Assembly: GCA_036677805.1 (NCBI GenBank)
Contig: JAVBVS010000016.1
Coordinates: forward strand, 1-64,000
Length of the DNA: 64,000 nt
Direction: 5' to 3'
DNA from: SIG78 sp036677805
GTDB lineage: Bacteria; Verrucomicrobiota; Lentisphaeria; Victivallales; Victivallaceae
Below the pieces are notes generated by a model. That model was not told where the DNA came from and did not search any database. It was given only the letters and a program-made list of their open reading frames with translations. A program made the translations under genes and the position numbers. Shown here one piece after another: positions 9,407 to 18,178 of this stretch (position 1 is its first letter; each line of letters begins with the position of its first letter).

Positions 9407-10504
9407 CTACTCTATTCCCGCCGCAATCCGAATCATGGGTTGTGAATTTTTGCCCATCCGATCCGGTCCTCCGTTCCCGGCAATGATTCTGACGCTTTCT
9501 CGCTCAATCAATTTCGGCTTGGCCAACAGTTCGGATACCGGGATATCTCCATCCACATTTTTGCCGATCAGCTCCATAATCCGGTCCGCCAGCGCCGACA
9601 CCGGCTCTTCGATCGTAGTCAACGCCGGCTGCAGAAGTTTGGCAAAATCATTATTGTCGTAGCCGATGATCGAAATATCGTCCGGAATCGCCCGCCCAAG
9701 ACTTTTCAAATAAGCCGCAGCCTGCGCCGCAAGTTGATCGGTGAAAGCGAAGATCGCCGTCGCATCCGGCATCTCGCGCAATACATGATCCACCGCGCGA
9801 TTGACGATATTGATCAAATCCCCCTCCTGATTTCCATCCACCACGGCGCTGGCGATCTGAAGATCACGGTGCCTGGCAGTCACGCTCGCCACACCCGCAT
9901 AGCGTTGCGCAAAGGTGCTGTTGACCGGCATTTCGCGGGCAATGACTCCAATCCGGCGATGGCCCGCACCGTAGAGCAAATCCATCGCCATCGCGCCTCC
10001 GGCAAAGTTGTCGCTGCCGACGGTAATGCAGCCGCTGCCGTAGCGGTTCACCACGATCACCCGGTGCTGGTTCACCAACGCCGCAAGTTCGTCCAGCTGC
10101 TGCCCTGACAACGCATTTTCCAACACCAGCGCGGCCCGGCAGTGCCGCGTCTGCGGCATCTGGCGATCGATGATGACCTCCACCCCGAAACCGCATGCCA
10201 TGATCCGGCTGTTCAGCAACTCCAGAAAACGCAGATAGAAAGGATTGGTGAGCATGAAAATTTTCAAATAGATCACGACATTTTCACCTGTTCCGCTGAA
10301 AATCCGGGGCGTAACATAAGTTCCCTTGCCCCGCCGCCCGTAAATCACTCCACGAGTTTTCAACACTTCGAGAGCCCGCTGGATGGTATTGGGATTCACC
10401 GTATAATATTCGGCCAGCTCCGCCACACCGGGAAGTCGACTGCTGAGCTCCCTGCTCTGGATTCTCTGAGTGATATCCTGCGCGATGTTCTGATAAAGCG
10501 GCAT
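9407..10504 (-). CDS. GntR-type DNA-binding domain fused to LacI-type sensor (regulator)
   Basis: The 365-aa protein begins with a winged-helix GntR domain (residues 1-70: IAQDITQRIQSRELSSRLPGV, then VNPNTIQRALEVLKTRGVIYGRRGKGTYV). Residues about 80-345 form a LacI/periplasmic-binding-protein-like sensor (AVDHVLREMPDATAIFAFTD, DDISIIGYDNNDFA, PALTTIEEPV). Such AraR-like hybrids sense a sugar and control nearby catabolic genes; this is family knowledge, and the ligand is not known. The gene heads the minus-strand glycan cluster and has a good promoter at 10555-10583. Its likely targets are its own promoter and the pseudopilin/glycosidase genes downstream. Confidence 0.88.
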   Translation of the reverse strand: MPLYQNIAQDITQRIQSRELSSRLPGVAELAEYYTVNPNTIQRALEVLKTRGVIYGRRGKGTYVTPRIFSGTGENVVIYLKIFMLTNPFYLRFLELLNSRIMACGFGVEVIIDRQMPQTRHCRAALVLENALSGQQLDELAALVNQHRVIVVNRYGSGCITVGSDNFAGGAMAMDLLYGAGHRRIGVIAREMPVNSTFAQRYAGVASVTARHRDLQIASAVVDGNQEGDLINIVNRAVDHVLREMPDATAIFAFTDQLAAQAAAYLKSLGRAIPDDISIIGYDNNDFAKLLQPALTTIEEPVSALADRIMELIGKNVDGDIPVSELLAKPKLIERESVRIIAGNGGPDRMGKNSQPMIRIAAGIE

Positions 10505-10554
10505 AAGACAGTTTTCACAAACTATACTAGTAATGTTATAAATTTCTTTGTATA

Positions 10555-10583
10555 ATTATAAATGATTTTCACTGTTTTTTCAA
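10555..10583 (-). promoter_or_regulatory. Sigma-70-type promoter of the regulator at 9407-10504
   Basis: On the minus strand TTGAAA (10578-10583) is followed after exactly 17 bases by TATAAT (10555-10560). The predicted start is about 45 bases before the ATG. The surrounding DNA is AT-rich, unlike the flanking genes. TTTTCAC occurs twice on the plus strand nearby (10513-10519 and 10565-10571) and could be part of an operator. Confidence 0.65.
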
Positions 10584-10678
10584 GGGCATGATTGAAAAAT
10601 TTTTGCATTAAAATTTTTGGAAAAGAAAATCAAAGGTGTTTTTCACCATCCAACCGACCATCGATCCGGCCAAACGCC

Positions 10679-11665
10679 TCACTTGGCGACCGGCTTGACG
10701 GCACCGACTTCCCACGTCGCCAGTTTGTCCGCGGCGGCTTTTTCTCCCAGTCGCCGAAACTCGGCCTGCGCGGCTTCATCACGGCCGATGAAGCCGTTGA
10801 AGAAAGCCAGCGACATAGCGGCCGTGAGCTGCTGAAAGACCGCATCATTGCCGGATGACGTCCCGTCCAGCAGCGGCGACCGCCACCGGCCGGAGAAGAC
10901 CATATGGTCGCCGCCGATGAAGGTCAGCAGAAAACGGACGTTGCGGGCATGATCGAACACCCGGCGCCGGTCGGCGGCCTGCGTGTCGTTGATCGGCGAA
11001 TCATCCTGCGTCCCGGTCATGAAGAAACAGGGGATGGTCATGTCCTCGCAGATTTTCGCGCCGTTGCGTATCTGGAGGCGTCCGGCGGTGGGACTCAATA
11101 CCAGCGCCGCCTTGATCCGTTTGTCGGCGAAATTCATTTTGTTCCCGTCCGGCAGGATGAAGTTCATCCCGGCGACCGCCATCGCCGTGTAGGCGCCGAA
11201 AGAGTGGCCGCCGACGCCGATCCGGTCCAATTGAAACCAGCCCCGCCAGTCGCCCTCGGCCTGATTCAATTTTTCCAGTATATCGATCACGAATGAAATG
11301 TCGCGGGGACGGTTGACCAGATTGTCCGGATCGACCGCCGCGCGTTTCATCGCCGCCATCGGCGTCGCCGAACGCAGCACGTCGCGGTTGCTGCCCTTGT
11401 GCTCGACCATGACGGCAATCCATCCGGCCTCGCTCCAGTGGCGCGCCAGATATTCATAGTCCTCGCGCGAACCGCCCAGACCATGGGAGAAGATCACCAC
11501 CGGGCGCGGCTTGGCCAGTTTCCGGTCCAGATAAATCCGCACCGGCACCGTGCGGTCGCGTTTGGCGTCATGCCAATCCAGATCGACCGCGGACACTTCC
11601 GCCACCGCGGAAAATCCAACCATCAGTCCCAACAGCAACAGGAAGGCTCCGGCAAATTTTTTCAT
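10679..11665 (-). CDS. Secreted alpha/beta hydrolase, PAF-acetylhydrolase-like
   Basis: The 328-aa protein has a signal peptide (MKKFAGAFLLLLGLMVGFSAVAE). The alpha/beta-hydrolase fold is marked by VVIFSHGLGGSREDYEYLA (oxyanion region), the nucleophile elbow VGGHSFGAYTAM (GHSFG, Ser nucleophile), TGTQDDSPI (catalytic Asp region) and GGDHMVFSG (catalytic His). The combination resembles plasma PAF-acetylhydrolase/dienelactone-hydrolase-like esterases, which remove short acyl groups; substrate is not known. The start at 11665 was preferred over 11698 because GGGGAA precedes it and the signal peptide then begins directly with MKK. It stands alone on the minus strand, divergent from the MATE gene. 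Confidence 0.8.
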   Translation of the reverse strand: MKKFAGAFLLLLGLMVGFSAVAEVSAVDLDWHDAKRDRTVPVRIYLDRKLAKPRPVVIFSHGLGGSREDYEYLARHWSEAGWIAVMVEHKGSNRDVLRSATPMAAMKRAAVDPDNLVNRPRDISFVIDILEKLNQAEGDWRGWFQLDRIGVGGHSFGAYTAMAVAGMNFILPDGNKMNFADKRIKAALVLSPTAGRLQIRNGAKICEDMTIPCFFMTGTQDDSPINDTQAADRRRVFDHARNVRFLLTFIGGDHMVFSGRWRSPLLDGTSSGNDAVFQQLTAAMSLAFFNGFIGRDEAAQAEFRRLGEKAAADKLATWEVGAVKPVAK

Positions 11666-11927
11666 CGTCCGATTCCCCGGCTTTATTTCATGTTCCATTA
11701 TAATCTAGCCCCGGCGGTATAGGATTACAATTCCGGCGGCGCGATGCCGAACGCCAGAGAGAAACCGAACCTGACGGAATTTCCATGAGTGTTCACCCTT
11801 TCGCCGATAAAAAACCGAAAAAAGTTAATTCCCGGACGGGATTTTTTCACCATCCGGCGGTATATTATAAGGATTCAGGTACGAAATTTTTCTTCCGCAT
11901 CCTGTCTCACCGGAAAAGCGGAACATC

Positions 11928-13316
11928 ATGCGCGAACATACCGAAAAACTGGGCCGGGACCCGATCCTCCCGCTGCTGCTCGAACTGGCATTGCCGGCCA
12001 TGGCCGGACTGATCATCGGCAACCTCTACGTCATCGTCGACCGCATGTTCGTCGGCAAATTCGTCGGCGCAACCGGCCTCGCGGCGATGAATGCCGCCAT
12101 GCCGATCACCATGATCATCTTCGCCGTTTCGATCCTGATCGGGCGCGGCAGCGCGGTGCTTTATTCGATCGAACTGGGGCGCAGAAATTACGCCGAGGCG
12201 CAGAAGCTCTTCGGCATGTCGATGTTTCTTTATCTGATCGCGGCAACCGTCATCACCGTCGGCGGACTGCTTTTCCTCGACCCGCTGCTCCGGCTCTTCG
12301 GCATTCCACCCGAGGCGCTGCCGCCGGGGCGGGAATATCTGGCGGTGTCGCTGCTCGGCACCGTCTTCATCATGCTCGGGTTCCAGAACAACCTGATCCG
12401 GGGCGAAGGCTACTCCGGACTGGCGATGTGCACCCAGCTGATCGGCGCGGTCATGAATGTCGGACTCGATGCGCTGTTCGTGGCGGGATTCGGCTGGGGC
12501 ATGGCCGGAGCGGCCTGGGCGACGGTGATTTCGCAGGGCGTGTCGGCATTGTGGGTGATGAGCTACTTCCGTTCTCGCCGCAGCATTGCCAAATTCGACT
12601 GGCGGACCTTCCGCTTTTACGGCCGAGACTATCTCGGACGCATCCTCTACAACGGCTGTTCGCCGTTTGCGATCAATGTCGCCGGCAGTCTGATCTGGAC
12701 CATTCAGAACCATATGCTGCTGCGCTACGGCAGTCTGCTTGCGATGTCCGCCTTCGGTGTGATCCTGACCCTCAACCAGCTGCTGATGGGGCTGGTCTTC
12801 GGCGTCTGCATGGGTATGCAGCCGTTGATCGGCTACAACTTCGGAGCGCGCAAATTCGGTCGGGTGCTGCATGCGTTTCGCTCGACGGTAATGCTCGCGG
12901 CGCTTTTCGCGCTCATCCCGTATCTGGCGGTGCAGCTTTTCGCCCGCGAAATCTTCATGCTTTTCGTCGACGCCTCCGACACCGAACTCATCGATATCGG
13001 CGTCTATTCGCTGCGCCGCTTCCTGCTGCTGCTGCCGATCGGTTGCGGCAGCATTCTGGTTTCGCAATATTTCCAGAGCATCGGACACGCGCCGGTGGCG
13101 CTGGTGATCGCCATGACCCGCCAGCTCGCCTTTCAGATTCCGCTGGTGCTGCTGCTGCCCCGGCTCTTCGGCTACGACGGCGTGCTCTTCGCCGGGCCGG
13201 TGGGCGATTCGCTGGCGTTCTTCGTGGCCGTCTACCTGATGCGGCGTGAAATCCGCCGTCTCCATGAGGCCGGCCGCGAAGAATGCGCGCTCTGTTCCGA
13301 AACCTGCCGCGTCTGA
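11928..13316 (+). CDS. MATE family efflux transporter
   Basis: The 462-aa protein has about 12 hydrophobic segments in two similar halves. The first half starts LLELALPAMAGLIIGNLYVIVDRMFVGKFVGATGLAA, the classic MATE opening with the VDRMFVG stretch; the second half has the matching region around ALLRYGSLLAMSAFGVILT. These transporters export cationic or small organic compounds using H+ or Na+ gradients. Substrate is not known. The ATG at 11928 has GGAA 6 bases upstream. The stop is only 18 bases from the convergent BlaR1-like gene. Confidence 0.92.
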   Translation: MREHTEKLGRDPILPLLLELALPAMAGLIIGNLYVIVDRMFVGKFVGATGLAAMNAAMPITMIIFAVSILIGRGSAVLYSIELGRRNYAEAQKLFGMSMFLYLIAATVITVGGLLFLDPLLRLFGIPPEALPPGREYLAVSLLGTVFIMLGFQNNLIRGEGYSGLAMCTQLIGAVMNVGLDALFVAGFGWGMAGAAWATVISQGVSALWVMSYFRSRRSIAKFDWRTFRFYGRDYLGRILYNGCSPFAINVAGSLIWTIQNHMLLRYGSLLAMSAFGVILTLNQLLMGLVFGVCMGMQPLIGYNFGARKFGRVLHAFRSTVMLAALFALIPYLAVQLFAREIFMLFVDASDTELIDIGVYSLRRFLLLLPIGCGSILVSQYFQSIGHAPVALVIAMTRQLAFQIPLVLLLPRLFGYDGVLFAGPVGDSLAFFVAVYLMRREIRRLHEAGREECALCSETCRV

Positions 13317-13334
13317 GCCGCCAGACGCTTCCGG

Positions 13335-15167
13335 CTATCGCTTCAACAGCTCAGGCAACTCTCGCCGGATCGTTTCGGCCAGCTTCAGGTCCGCGGGACT
13401 TTTCCGGTATTCCGCCAGAGTAATCACCTTATCCGCCTGATAGGATAAGCGTTGCCGTGAAAACTGCTGGAGTTTTTCTCTCTTCTTCTCAGCGAATTCC
13501 GGTCTGGCATTCAACTTGCATTCCGCATGAAAACAATTTTCGGCCTGTTCCCAATACCATGCAATATCCGGCATGTATTGCAATATCCGATCATAATCTT
13601 TCTGTTTGAAGACATCATCTTCGATGAAGAACCAGACGCCCTTGGCCATCGCCGGATTCAGTTTTTCGATTTCATTGAAAAGTGCAACCGTCTCCTTCGG
13701 ATCAACCCCCAGCGCCTCATTGATTGAACCAATATCGGCAAACTGCCAGCTGTCTCCGGCCGTCTGCTTGAAAAAGAGAGTCCATTCCTCATGCGTCTGC
13801 GCCGGATTCTTCTGCCAATCCCGCGGTGTGCCGTCCGGATTCACGAAGGGATATTCCGGCCGCGCCCGATTTCCCCGGAAGAGCTTGACCTTGTCCGCCT
13901 TGATCTGCCGGAGTTTGTCCAGCGCCGGCGGATAAACATTGCCCAAATTCACCCAGTTTTCCAGACAATAGCTGTTGCGCACGCCGGATTGAGCACCGGG
14001 AAAATAATTCAGAATGTTTTCATAATACCAGACGAACATGCCCAGCGCTTCGGCATATTGTTTCGCTTGGGTTTTTTCTTCGATTTTCAGTTTGAATCGA
14101 TGCCAGCCGATATCGTTTTCCGTGACATTTTGTCTCGGGTCGTAGGGTACCAGCACGTCTTCGGCGAAGGTGAACAGCGGAATGGCGACCAGCATGGCCG
14201 CGGCCGCCAGCAACACCAAAATCGGCATAGATCGCAGACTTTTCACAACATTCCGGTTCATGGCAAGTTCCCTGATGCGGTGTTTGATTTCTTTTGCGCC
14301 GTTGTTCAGCCCCGGGATCGGATAGGAAGCGGGTTTCCCGTCGCCGATTGCGATTTCACCGATCAGTCTGGCATAAGCGGTTCGGGCCTGCGACAGCCGC
14401 ACCACGATTTCATCGCAGAGCAATTCGGAAACCAGATTCAGCCGGTTGGCAAGAAATCGCACGCCGGGATTGAACCAGAAAAAACAGCTGAGAAAATATT
14501 GCACCGCCTGCCACAGCGGATCGTGATGTTTCAGGTGAACGCATTCATGCAGCAACAGCAGCTCGAGCTTGGCGTCGTCGCAGTCGCGTAGCAGTTTCTC
14601 CGGGATCAGGATGCAGGGCCGCCAGACTCCGGCACAACCGGGCGAATTCAGAAATATTCCGGCGTTCCGCACCAGAATCTTCCGTCTGCAACCCGAAGCA
14701 GCTTCGGCTTTTTCCAGCATTCGGAGAATACGCGGATCGTCCACCTCGGGAAACCGCCGCAGCCGCCGCCGGAACGCGAGCCATACCCCGCCCCGCCAGA
14801 CCAGCAGCAGCGCAGCGACCGCCGCGTAAATCCAGAGCATCATCTCCAGCCACGAAATCCGTTCGGCTGGAACCGGCGGCAGGAGTGCCGGGCGGGGCGA
14901 CATCGGCACTGACGCCGCCACCGCCGGGACCGCTGCCGGAACAGATTCCGGGTTCGCTGCCGCCACCGCCGCCAGCTGGACCGGCTGCGGCAAAGCAATG
15001 CCCTGACGCGGCAAAACACTGAACGGCATCACCACCATCAGCAGAAAACCCAGCAGAAAAACCTTCTTGACCCGCAACGGCATGGCGCCGGTGAAGCGGT
15101 CCGCCATGATCAGCAGAACCATCGCCGCAATGCCCCGCAAAAACGATCCGAACAGATATTCAATCAT
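13335..15167 (-). CDS. BlaR1-type M56 membrane metallopeptidase with unusual C-terminal domain
   Basis: The 610-aa protein has N-terminal membrane segments (about 5-50 and 110-130), then an M56 zinc peptidase domain with LLLHECVHLKHHDPLW (HExxH near residue 208) and a downstream ELLCDE that supplies the third zinc ligand, then a further membrane segment (about 309-328). The last 280 residues form a mostly helical extracytoplasmic region. It lacks the penicillin-binding motifs (STxK, SxN, KTG) of true BlaR1/MecR1, so it is probably not a beta-lactam sensor. The ATG at 15167 overlaps the BlaI-type gene by 8 bases, which fits translational coupling and the usual partnership in which the peptidase inactivates the repressor. 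Confidence 0.85.
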   Translation of the reverse strand: MIEYLFGSFLRGIAAMVLLIMADRFTGAMPLRVKKVFLLGFLLMVVMPFSVLPRQGIALPQPVQLAAVAAANPESVPAAVPAVAASVPMSPRPALLPPVPAERISWLEMMLWIYAAVAALLLVWRGGVWLAFRRRLRRFPEVDDPRILRMLEKAEAASGCRRKILVRNAGIFLNSPGCAGVWRPCILIPEKLLRDCDDAKLELLLLHECVHLKHHDPLWQAVQYFLSCFFWFNPGVRFLANRLNLVSELLCDEIVVRLSQARTAYARLIGEIAIGDGKPASYPIPGLNNGAKEIKHRIRELAMNRNVVKSLRSMPILVLLAAAAMLVAIPLFTFAEDVLVPYDPRQNVTENDIGWHRFKLKIEEKTQAKQYAEALGMFVWYYENILNYFPGAQSGVRNSYCLENWVNLGNVYPPALDKLRQIKADKVKLFRGNRARPEYPFVNPDGTPRDWQKNPAQTHEEWTLFFKQTAGDSWQFADIGSINEALGVDPKETVALFNEIEKLNPAMAKGVWFFIEDDVFKQKDYDRILQYMPDIAWYWEQAENCFHAECKLNARPEFAEKKREKLQQFSRQRLSYQADKVITLAEYRKSPADLKLAETIRRELPELLKR

Positions 15168-15540
15168 GATCGCCTTCCTCCAATTCGGCCAATGCCTGCC
15201 TGATCTCCGCGACATCCTCCGGCTTCAGCTCCCCGCGCCGCACGAAGTAGCTCACCAGCGCGGCGGCTTTGCCTTCAAAATAGTGACGGAAGATATTTTG
15301 CAGCTCCTCGCCGCGGCATTCGTCGTGCGTAACCAGCGCCCGATAGCGGTAGGAGCGGCGGACGCCTTCCCGCGCGACGCACTGCTTGCCGACCAAGCGG
15401 TTCAGCAACGTAATGATGGTGGTTTTTTCCCACTCGCAATGCCGCTGCAATGCGGCGACGATTTCCGGCGCGGAAAGCCCGGGCGTACGCCACAGCACCT
15501 TCAACACCTCAAGTTCACTGTCCGAAACCGGTTTTTTCAT
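15160..15540 (-). CDS. BlaI/MecI/CopY-type winged-helix repressor
   Basis: The 126-aa protein has the BlaI-family N-terminal winged helix (SELEVLKVLWRTPGLSAPEIV, then WEKTTIITLLNRLVGKQCV and REGVRRSYRYRALVT) and a C-terminal dimerisation helix region. Family members bind TACAnnTGTA sites as dimers and are cut by a partner peptidase. Two perfect TACAnnTGTA sites lie just upstream (15582-15591 and 15616-15625), so self-regulation is very likely. It is the first gene of a two-gene operon with the M56 gene at 13335-15167. Confidence 0.93.
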   Translation of the reverse strand: MKKPVSDSELEVLKVLWRTPGLSAPEIVAALQRHCEWEKTTIITLLNRLVGKQCVAREGVRRSYRYRALVTHDECRGEELQNIFRHYFEGKAAALVSYFVRRGELKPEDVAEIRQALAELEEGDHD

Positions 15541-15581
15541 ATCCGTACCCCCTTTCGGCTGGATTGTTCCCCGATATAAAC

Positions 15582-15591
15582 TACATCTGTA
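15582..15591. promoter_or_regulatory. BlaI-type operator, promoter-proximal site
   Basis: TACATCTGTA matches the TACAnnTGTA palindrome bound by BlaI/MecI/CopY repressors. It lies where the -10 region of the minus-strand promoter would be, downstream of a TTGACT -35 element whose plus-strand image is AGTCAA at 15600-15605. Confidence 0.8.
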
Positions 15592-15615
15592 AAATAAAAA
15601 GTCAAATCCATATTT

Positions 15616-15625
15616 TACATTTGTA
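15616..15625. promoter_or_regulatory. BlaI-type operator, upstream site
   Basis: TACATTTGTA is the second TACAnnTGTA palindrome, centred 34 bases from the first and just upstream of the -35 element. Two operators flanking one core promoter is the standard BlaI/MecI layout. From here to the rhamnosidase start at 15867 no gene or further motif was seen. Confidence 0.8.
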
Positions 15626-15866
15626 GAATAATTTTAAAACCATGCTGAATTTCACACTCTTTGGGGATGCAATCTCGGGCGATTCCGGACCTCTGCTTGA
15701 AATTTGAATCGAAAACGCATCGGAGAACGTTGCAATTACCGATTCCCACGATAAAGTAAGCGCTGTGGTCATCCGCAATGCCGCTGGACGGCAAAATATT
15801 TTCCATCGCGGCGCGCGATTTGATTACTCTGCGCGCCGACACAACCTTGAATTACAGGATTCCCAT

Positions 15867-18092
15867 ATGAGTTCAGGCAACCGCAAAATTCATGTCTGGC
15901 GCGGCCGCTGGATCGGCGGCGCGGCGAACGCAACCCGGCAGGAGATCGCGCCCGCCCCCTGGCTGCGCAAGGCGTTTACGCTGGACCGGCTGCCCGTCCG
16001 AGCGGAGCTGCCGCTTTGCGGGCTGGGCTGGCATGAACTTTACGTCAACGGCGTCAAAGCCGACGACCGGGTGCTGGCTCCGGTCGTCACCCAGTTCGAC
16101 CGCCATGTCGGCTACATCGTTTACGATGTCACCCGGCTGCTTCGAAAGGGCCCCAATACGCTGGTTGTGGTGCTGGGCAACGGCTGGTACAACTGCCAGA
16201 CCGCCGAGGTCTGGAATTTTGCGACCGCGCCGTGGAGGGATCGGCCCAAACTGTGCTGCGATCTGATCTGCGACGGCGTCACCGTCCTGTCCAGCGACGA
16301 TTCCTGGCGCTGCCGGACCGGCCCGATTGTTTTCGATGCGCTGCGCAACGGCGAAACCTATGACGCCCGGCTCGAATTCGACGGCGTTTTCGAGCCCGAA
16401 TTCGATGACGCCGGGTGGCCCCCGGCCGTTTACCTCAATCCGCCCGGCGGCATTCCGGAGGAGGAGACGCTGGAACCATGCAAGGTCATGCAGATAATCG
16501 AACCGGTCGGCAGTCATGAGCTCGCGCCCGGCGTCTTCACGATCGATTTCGGCGTCAACCTGACCGGCTGGTGCGAAATCACGGTGGCCGGTCCCGCCGG
16601 AGCGACGGTCAAACTGGAGTATTCCGAACGGGTCCGGGACGACATGGACATCGACCGCGAATGCATCGCCCTGTACGTCAAAAGCGGCGATTTTCAGACC
16701 GACCGCTATCTCTGCAAGGGAACTGGAAAACCGGAAACCTGGCATCCGCGCTTCACCTACCATGGTTTCCGTTACGTCCGGGTCAGCAGTTCGCGGTCCG
16801 AACTTCGCATTCTCGCAATACGGGCGCATCTGATTCACAACGCCTTCGCCCCGGCGGGGACATTCCAATCCGATTCGCCGATGCTCAACCGGCTTCAGGA
16901 GTTGACCCTCCGCAGCTATTGCTGCAACTTCACCGGCATTCCCACCGATTGTCCGCACCGCGAAAAAAACGGCTGGACCGGCGACGCGCAGCTGGCGCTG
17001 GCCACCGGGTTCTGGAATTTCGACGCGGCTCGGGCAACGGCCCATTTCGCCCGGATTCTCGCCGACACCCAACGGCCCAGCGGACAGCTGCCGGGCATCG
17101 CGCCCTGCGCCGGATGGGGATATAACTGGGGCAGCGGCCCGGCATGGGATATCTATCTCTTTGAGAGCGCCGATTTGAGCCACCGCTTTACCGGAAGCGA
17201 CGCTCTGATCCGGGCCAACTACGATCACTGCGCGCGTTACCTCGACTACTGCCGTTCGATGGCGACCGATCATCTGGTCGCCTTCGGACTCGGCGACTGG
17301 TGCCATGTCGATCCCGGCCGGGCGGCTCCGGTCGAATTGACCAGTTCGGCCTATTTCTACCATGCCGCAATGCTGATGGCGGAGTTCGCCACTGTCTGCG
17401 GCCGCGACCCGGCGGAATTCACCGAACTGGCGGACGCCATCCGTGATCGCATCAACGCCCGCTATTATCATGGCGACGGCCGCTACGGGTCCGGCGAGTG
17501 GACAGCGCTGGCGGCCATGCTGTATTTCGAAATCGCCGCCCCCGCCGAGCGCCCGCGCGTCGCGGAACGACTGGCGAAAGCGGTCCGGGCCAATCATCAT
17601 CGGGCCGATTTCGGCATCCTCGGCGCCAAATTCGTCCCCAGGGTGCTGGCCGACTACGGCTATGTCGACGATGCGTTTCAACTCATCGTCCAGCCGGAAT
17701 TTCCGGGCTGGGGACATTGGGTGGCGCAAGGAGCCACCACGCTCTGGGAGGACTGGCACGGCCTTCAATCGCAAAACCACATCATGTTTGGCGACATCTC
17801 GGCGTGGATGTACGAGTATCCGGGCGGATTCTCGCTCCGCCGGTCGCGGCCGGGTCTCACGCATCCCTATTGGAAGCCATTTTTCCCGGCCGGACTGAAT
17901 GAGGTTGCGGCAACGCACCGTCTTGCTCAAGGCGAGCTTCGCAGCGCCTGGCGCCGCGAAGGCGATCACATCGTCTATGCCGTCGAACTCCCGGACGGCA
18001 TGGCAGGCACCGTTGAACTCCCGGATGGCGCCATCCATCCGGTCAGCGGCAAACGGCAATTCACCGTCGCGGTTCCGCCCGACGGGAAATAA
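15867..18092 (+). CDS. Alpha-L-rhamnosidase, GH78
   Basis: The 741-aa protein has the GH78 domain order: N-terminal beta domain with LPLCGLGWHELYVNG and WYNCQTAEVW, a second beta domain (residues about 210-340, with FTIDFGVNLTGW), then the six-hairpin catalytic domain holding the hallmark TDCPHREKNGWTGDAQ (about residue 355-370, acidic residues E and D), and a C-terminal beta domain (AQGELRSAWRREGDHI). It hydrolyses terminal alpha-L-rhamnose from glycans or glycosides. There is no signal peptide. The ATG at 15867 fits the start of the first beta domain; an upstream in-frame extension to 15765 has no ribosome site and would add unrelated sequence. It stands alone, with a decayed gene downstream. 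Confidence 0.92.
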   Translation: MSSGNRKIHVWRGRWIGGAANATRQEIAPAPWLRKAFTLDRLPVRAELPLCGLGWHELYVNGVKADDRVLAPVVTQFDRHVGYIVYDVTRLLRKGPNTLVVVLGNGWYNCQTAEVWNFATAPWRDRPKLCCDLICDGVTVLSSDDSWRCRTGPIVFDALRNGETYDARLEFDGVFEPEFDDAGWPPAVYLNPPGGIPEEETLEPCKVMQIIEPVGSHELAPGVFTIDFGVNLTGWCEITVAGPAGATVKLEYSERVRDDMDIDRECIALYVKSGDFQTDRYLCKGTGKPETWHPRFTYHGFRYVRVSSSRSELRILAIRAHLIHNAFAPAGTFQSDSPMLNRLQELTLRSYCCNFTGIPTDCPHREKNGWTGDAQLALATGFWNFDAARATAHFARILADTQRPSGQLPGIAPCAGWGYNWGSGPAWDIYLFESADLSHRFTGSDALIRANYDHCARYLDYCRSMATDHLVAFGLGDWCHVDPGRAAPVELTSSAYFYHAAMLMAEFATVCGRDPAEFTELADAIRDRINARYYHGDGRYGSGEWTALAAMLYFEIAAPAERPRVAERLAKAVRANHHRADFGILGAKFVPRVLADYGYVDDAFQLIVQPEFPGWGHWVAQGATTLWEDWHGLQSQNHIMFGDISAWMYEYPGGFSLRRSRPGLTHPYWKPFFPAGLNEVAATHRLAQGELRSAWRREGDHIVYAVELPDGMAGTVELPDGAIHPVSGKRQFTVAVPPDGK

Positions 18093-18178
18093 CGAAAAAA
18101 CCGAGCCCGGATCATTGCAATCGCCCCGCGCCCGTGCTATTTTAGTCCGGTTTGCGGTAGTCATGAGGAGCGACGACG

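Noticed and set aside
15873..18164. 763-codon minus-strand frame opposite the GH78 gene
   Set aside because: The plus strand has unmistakable GH78 motifs; the antisense frame has no domain pattern.
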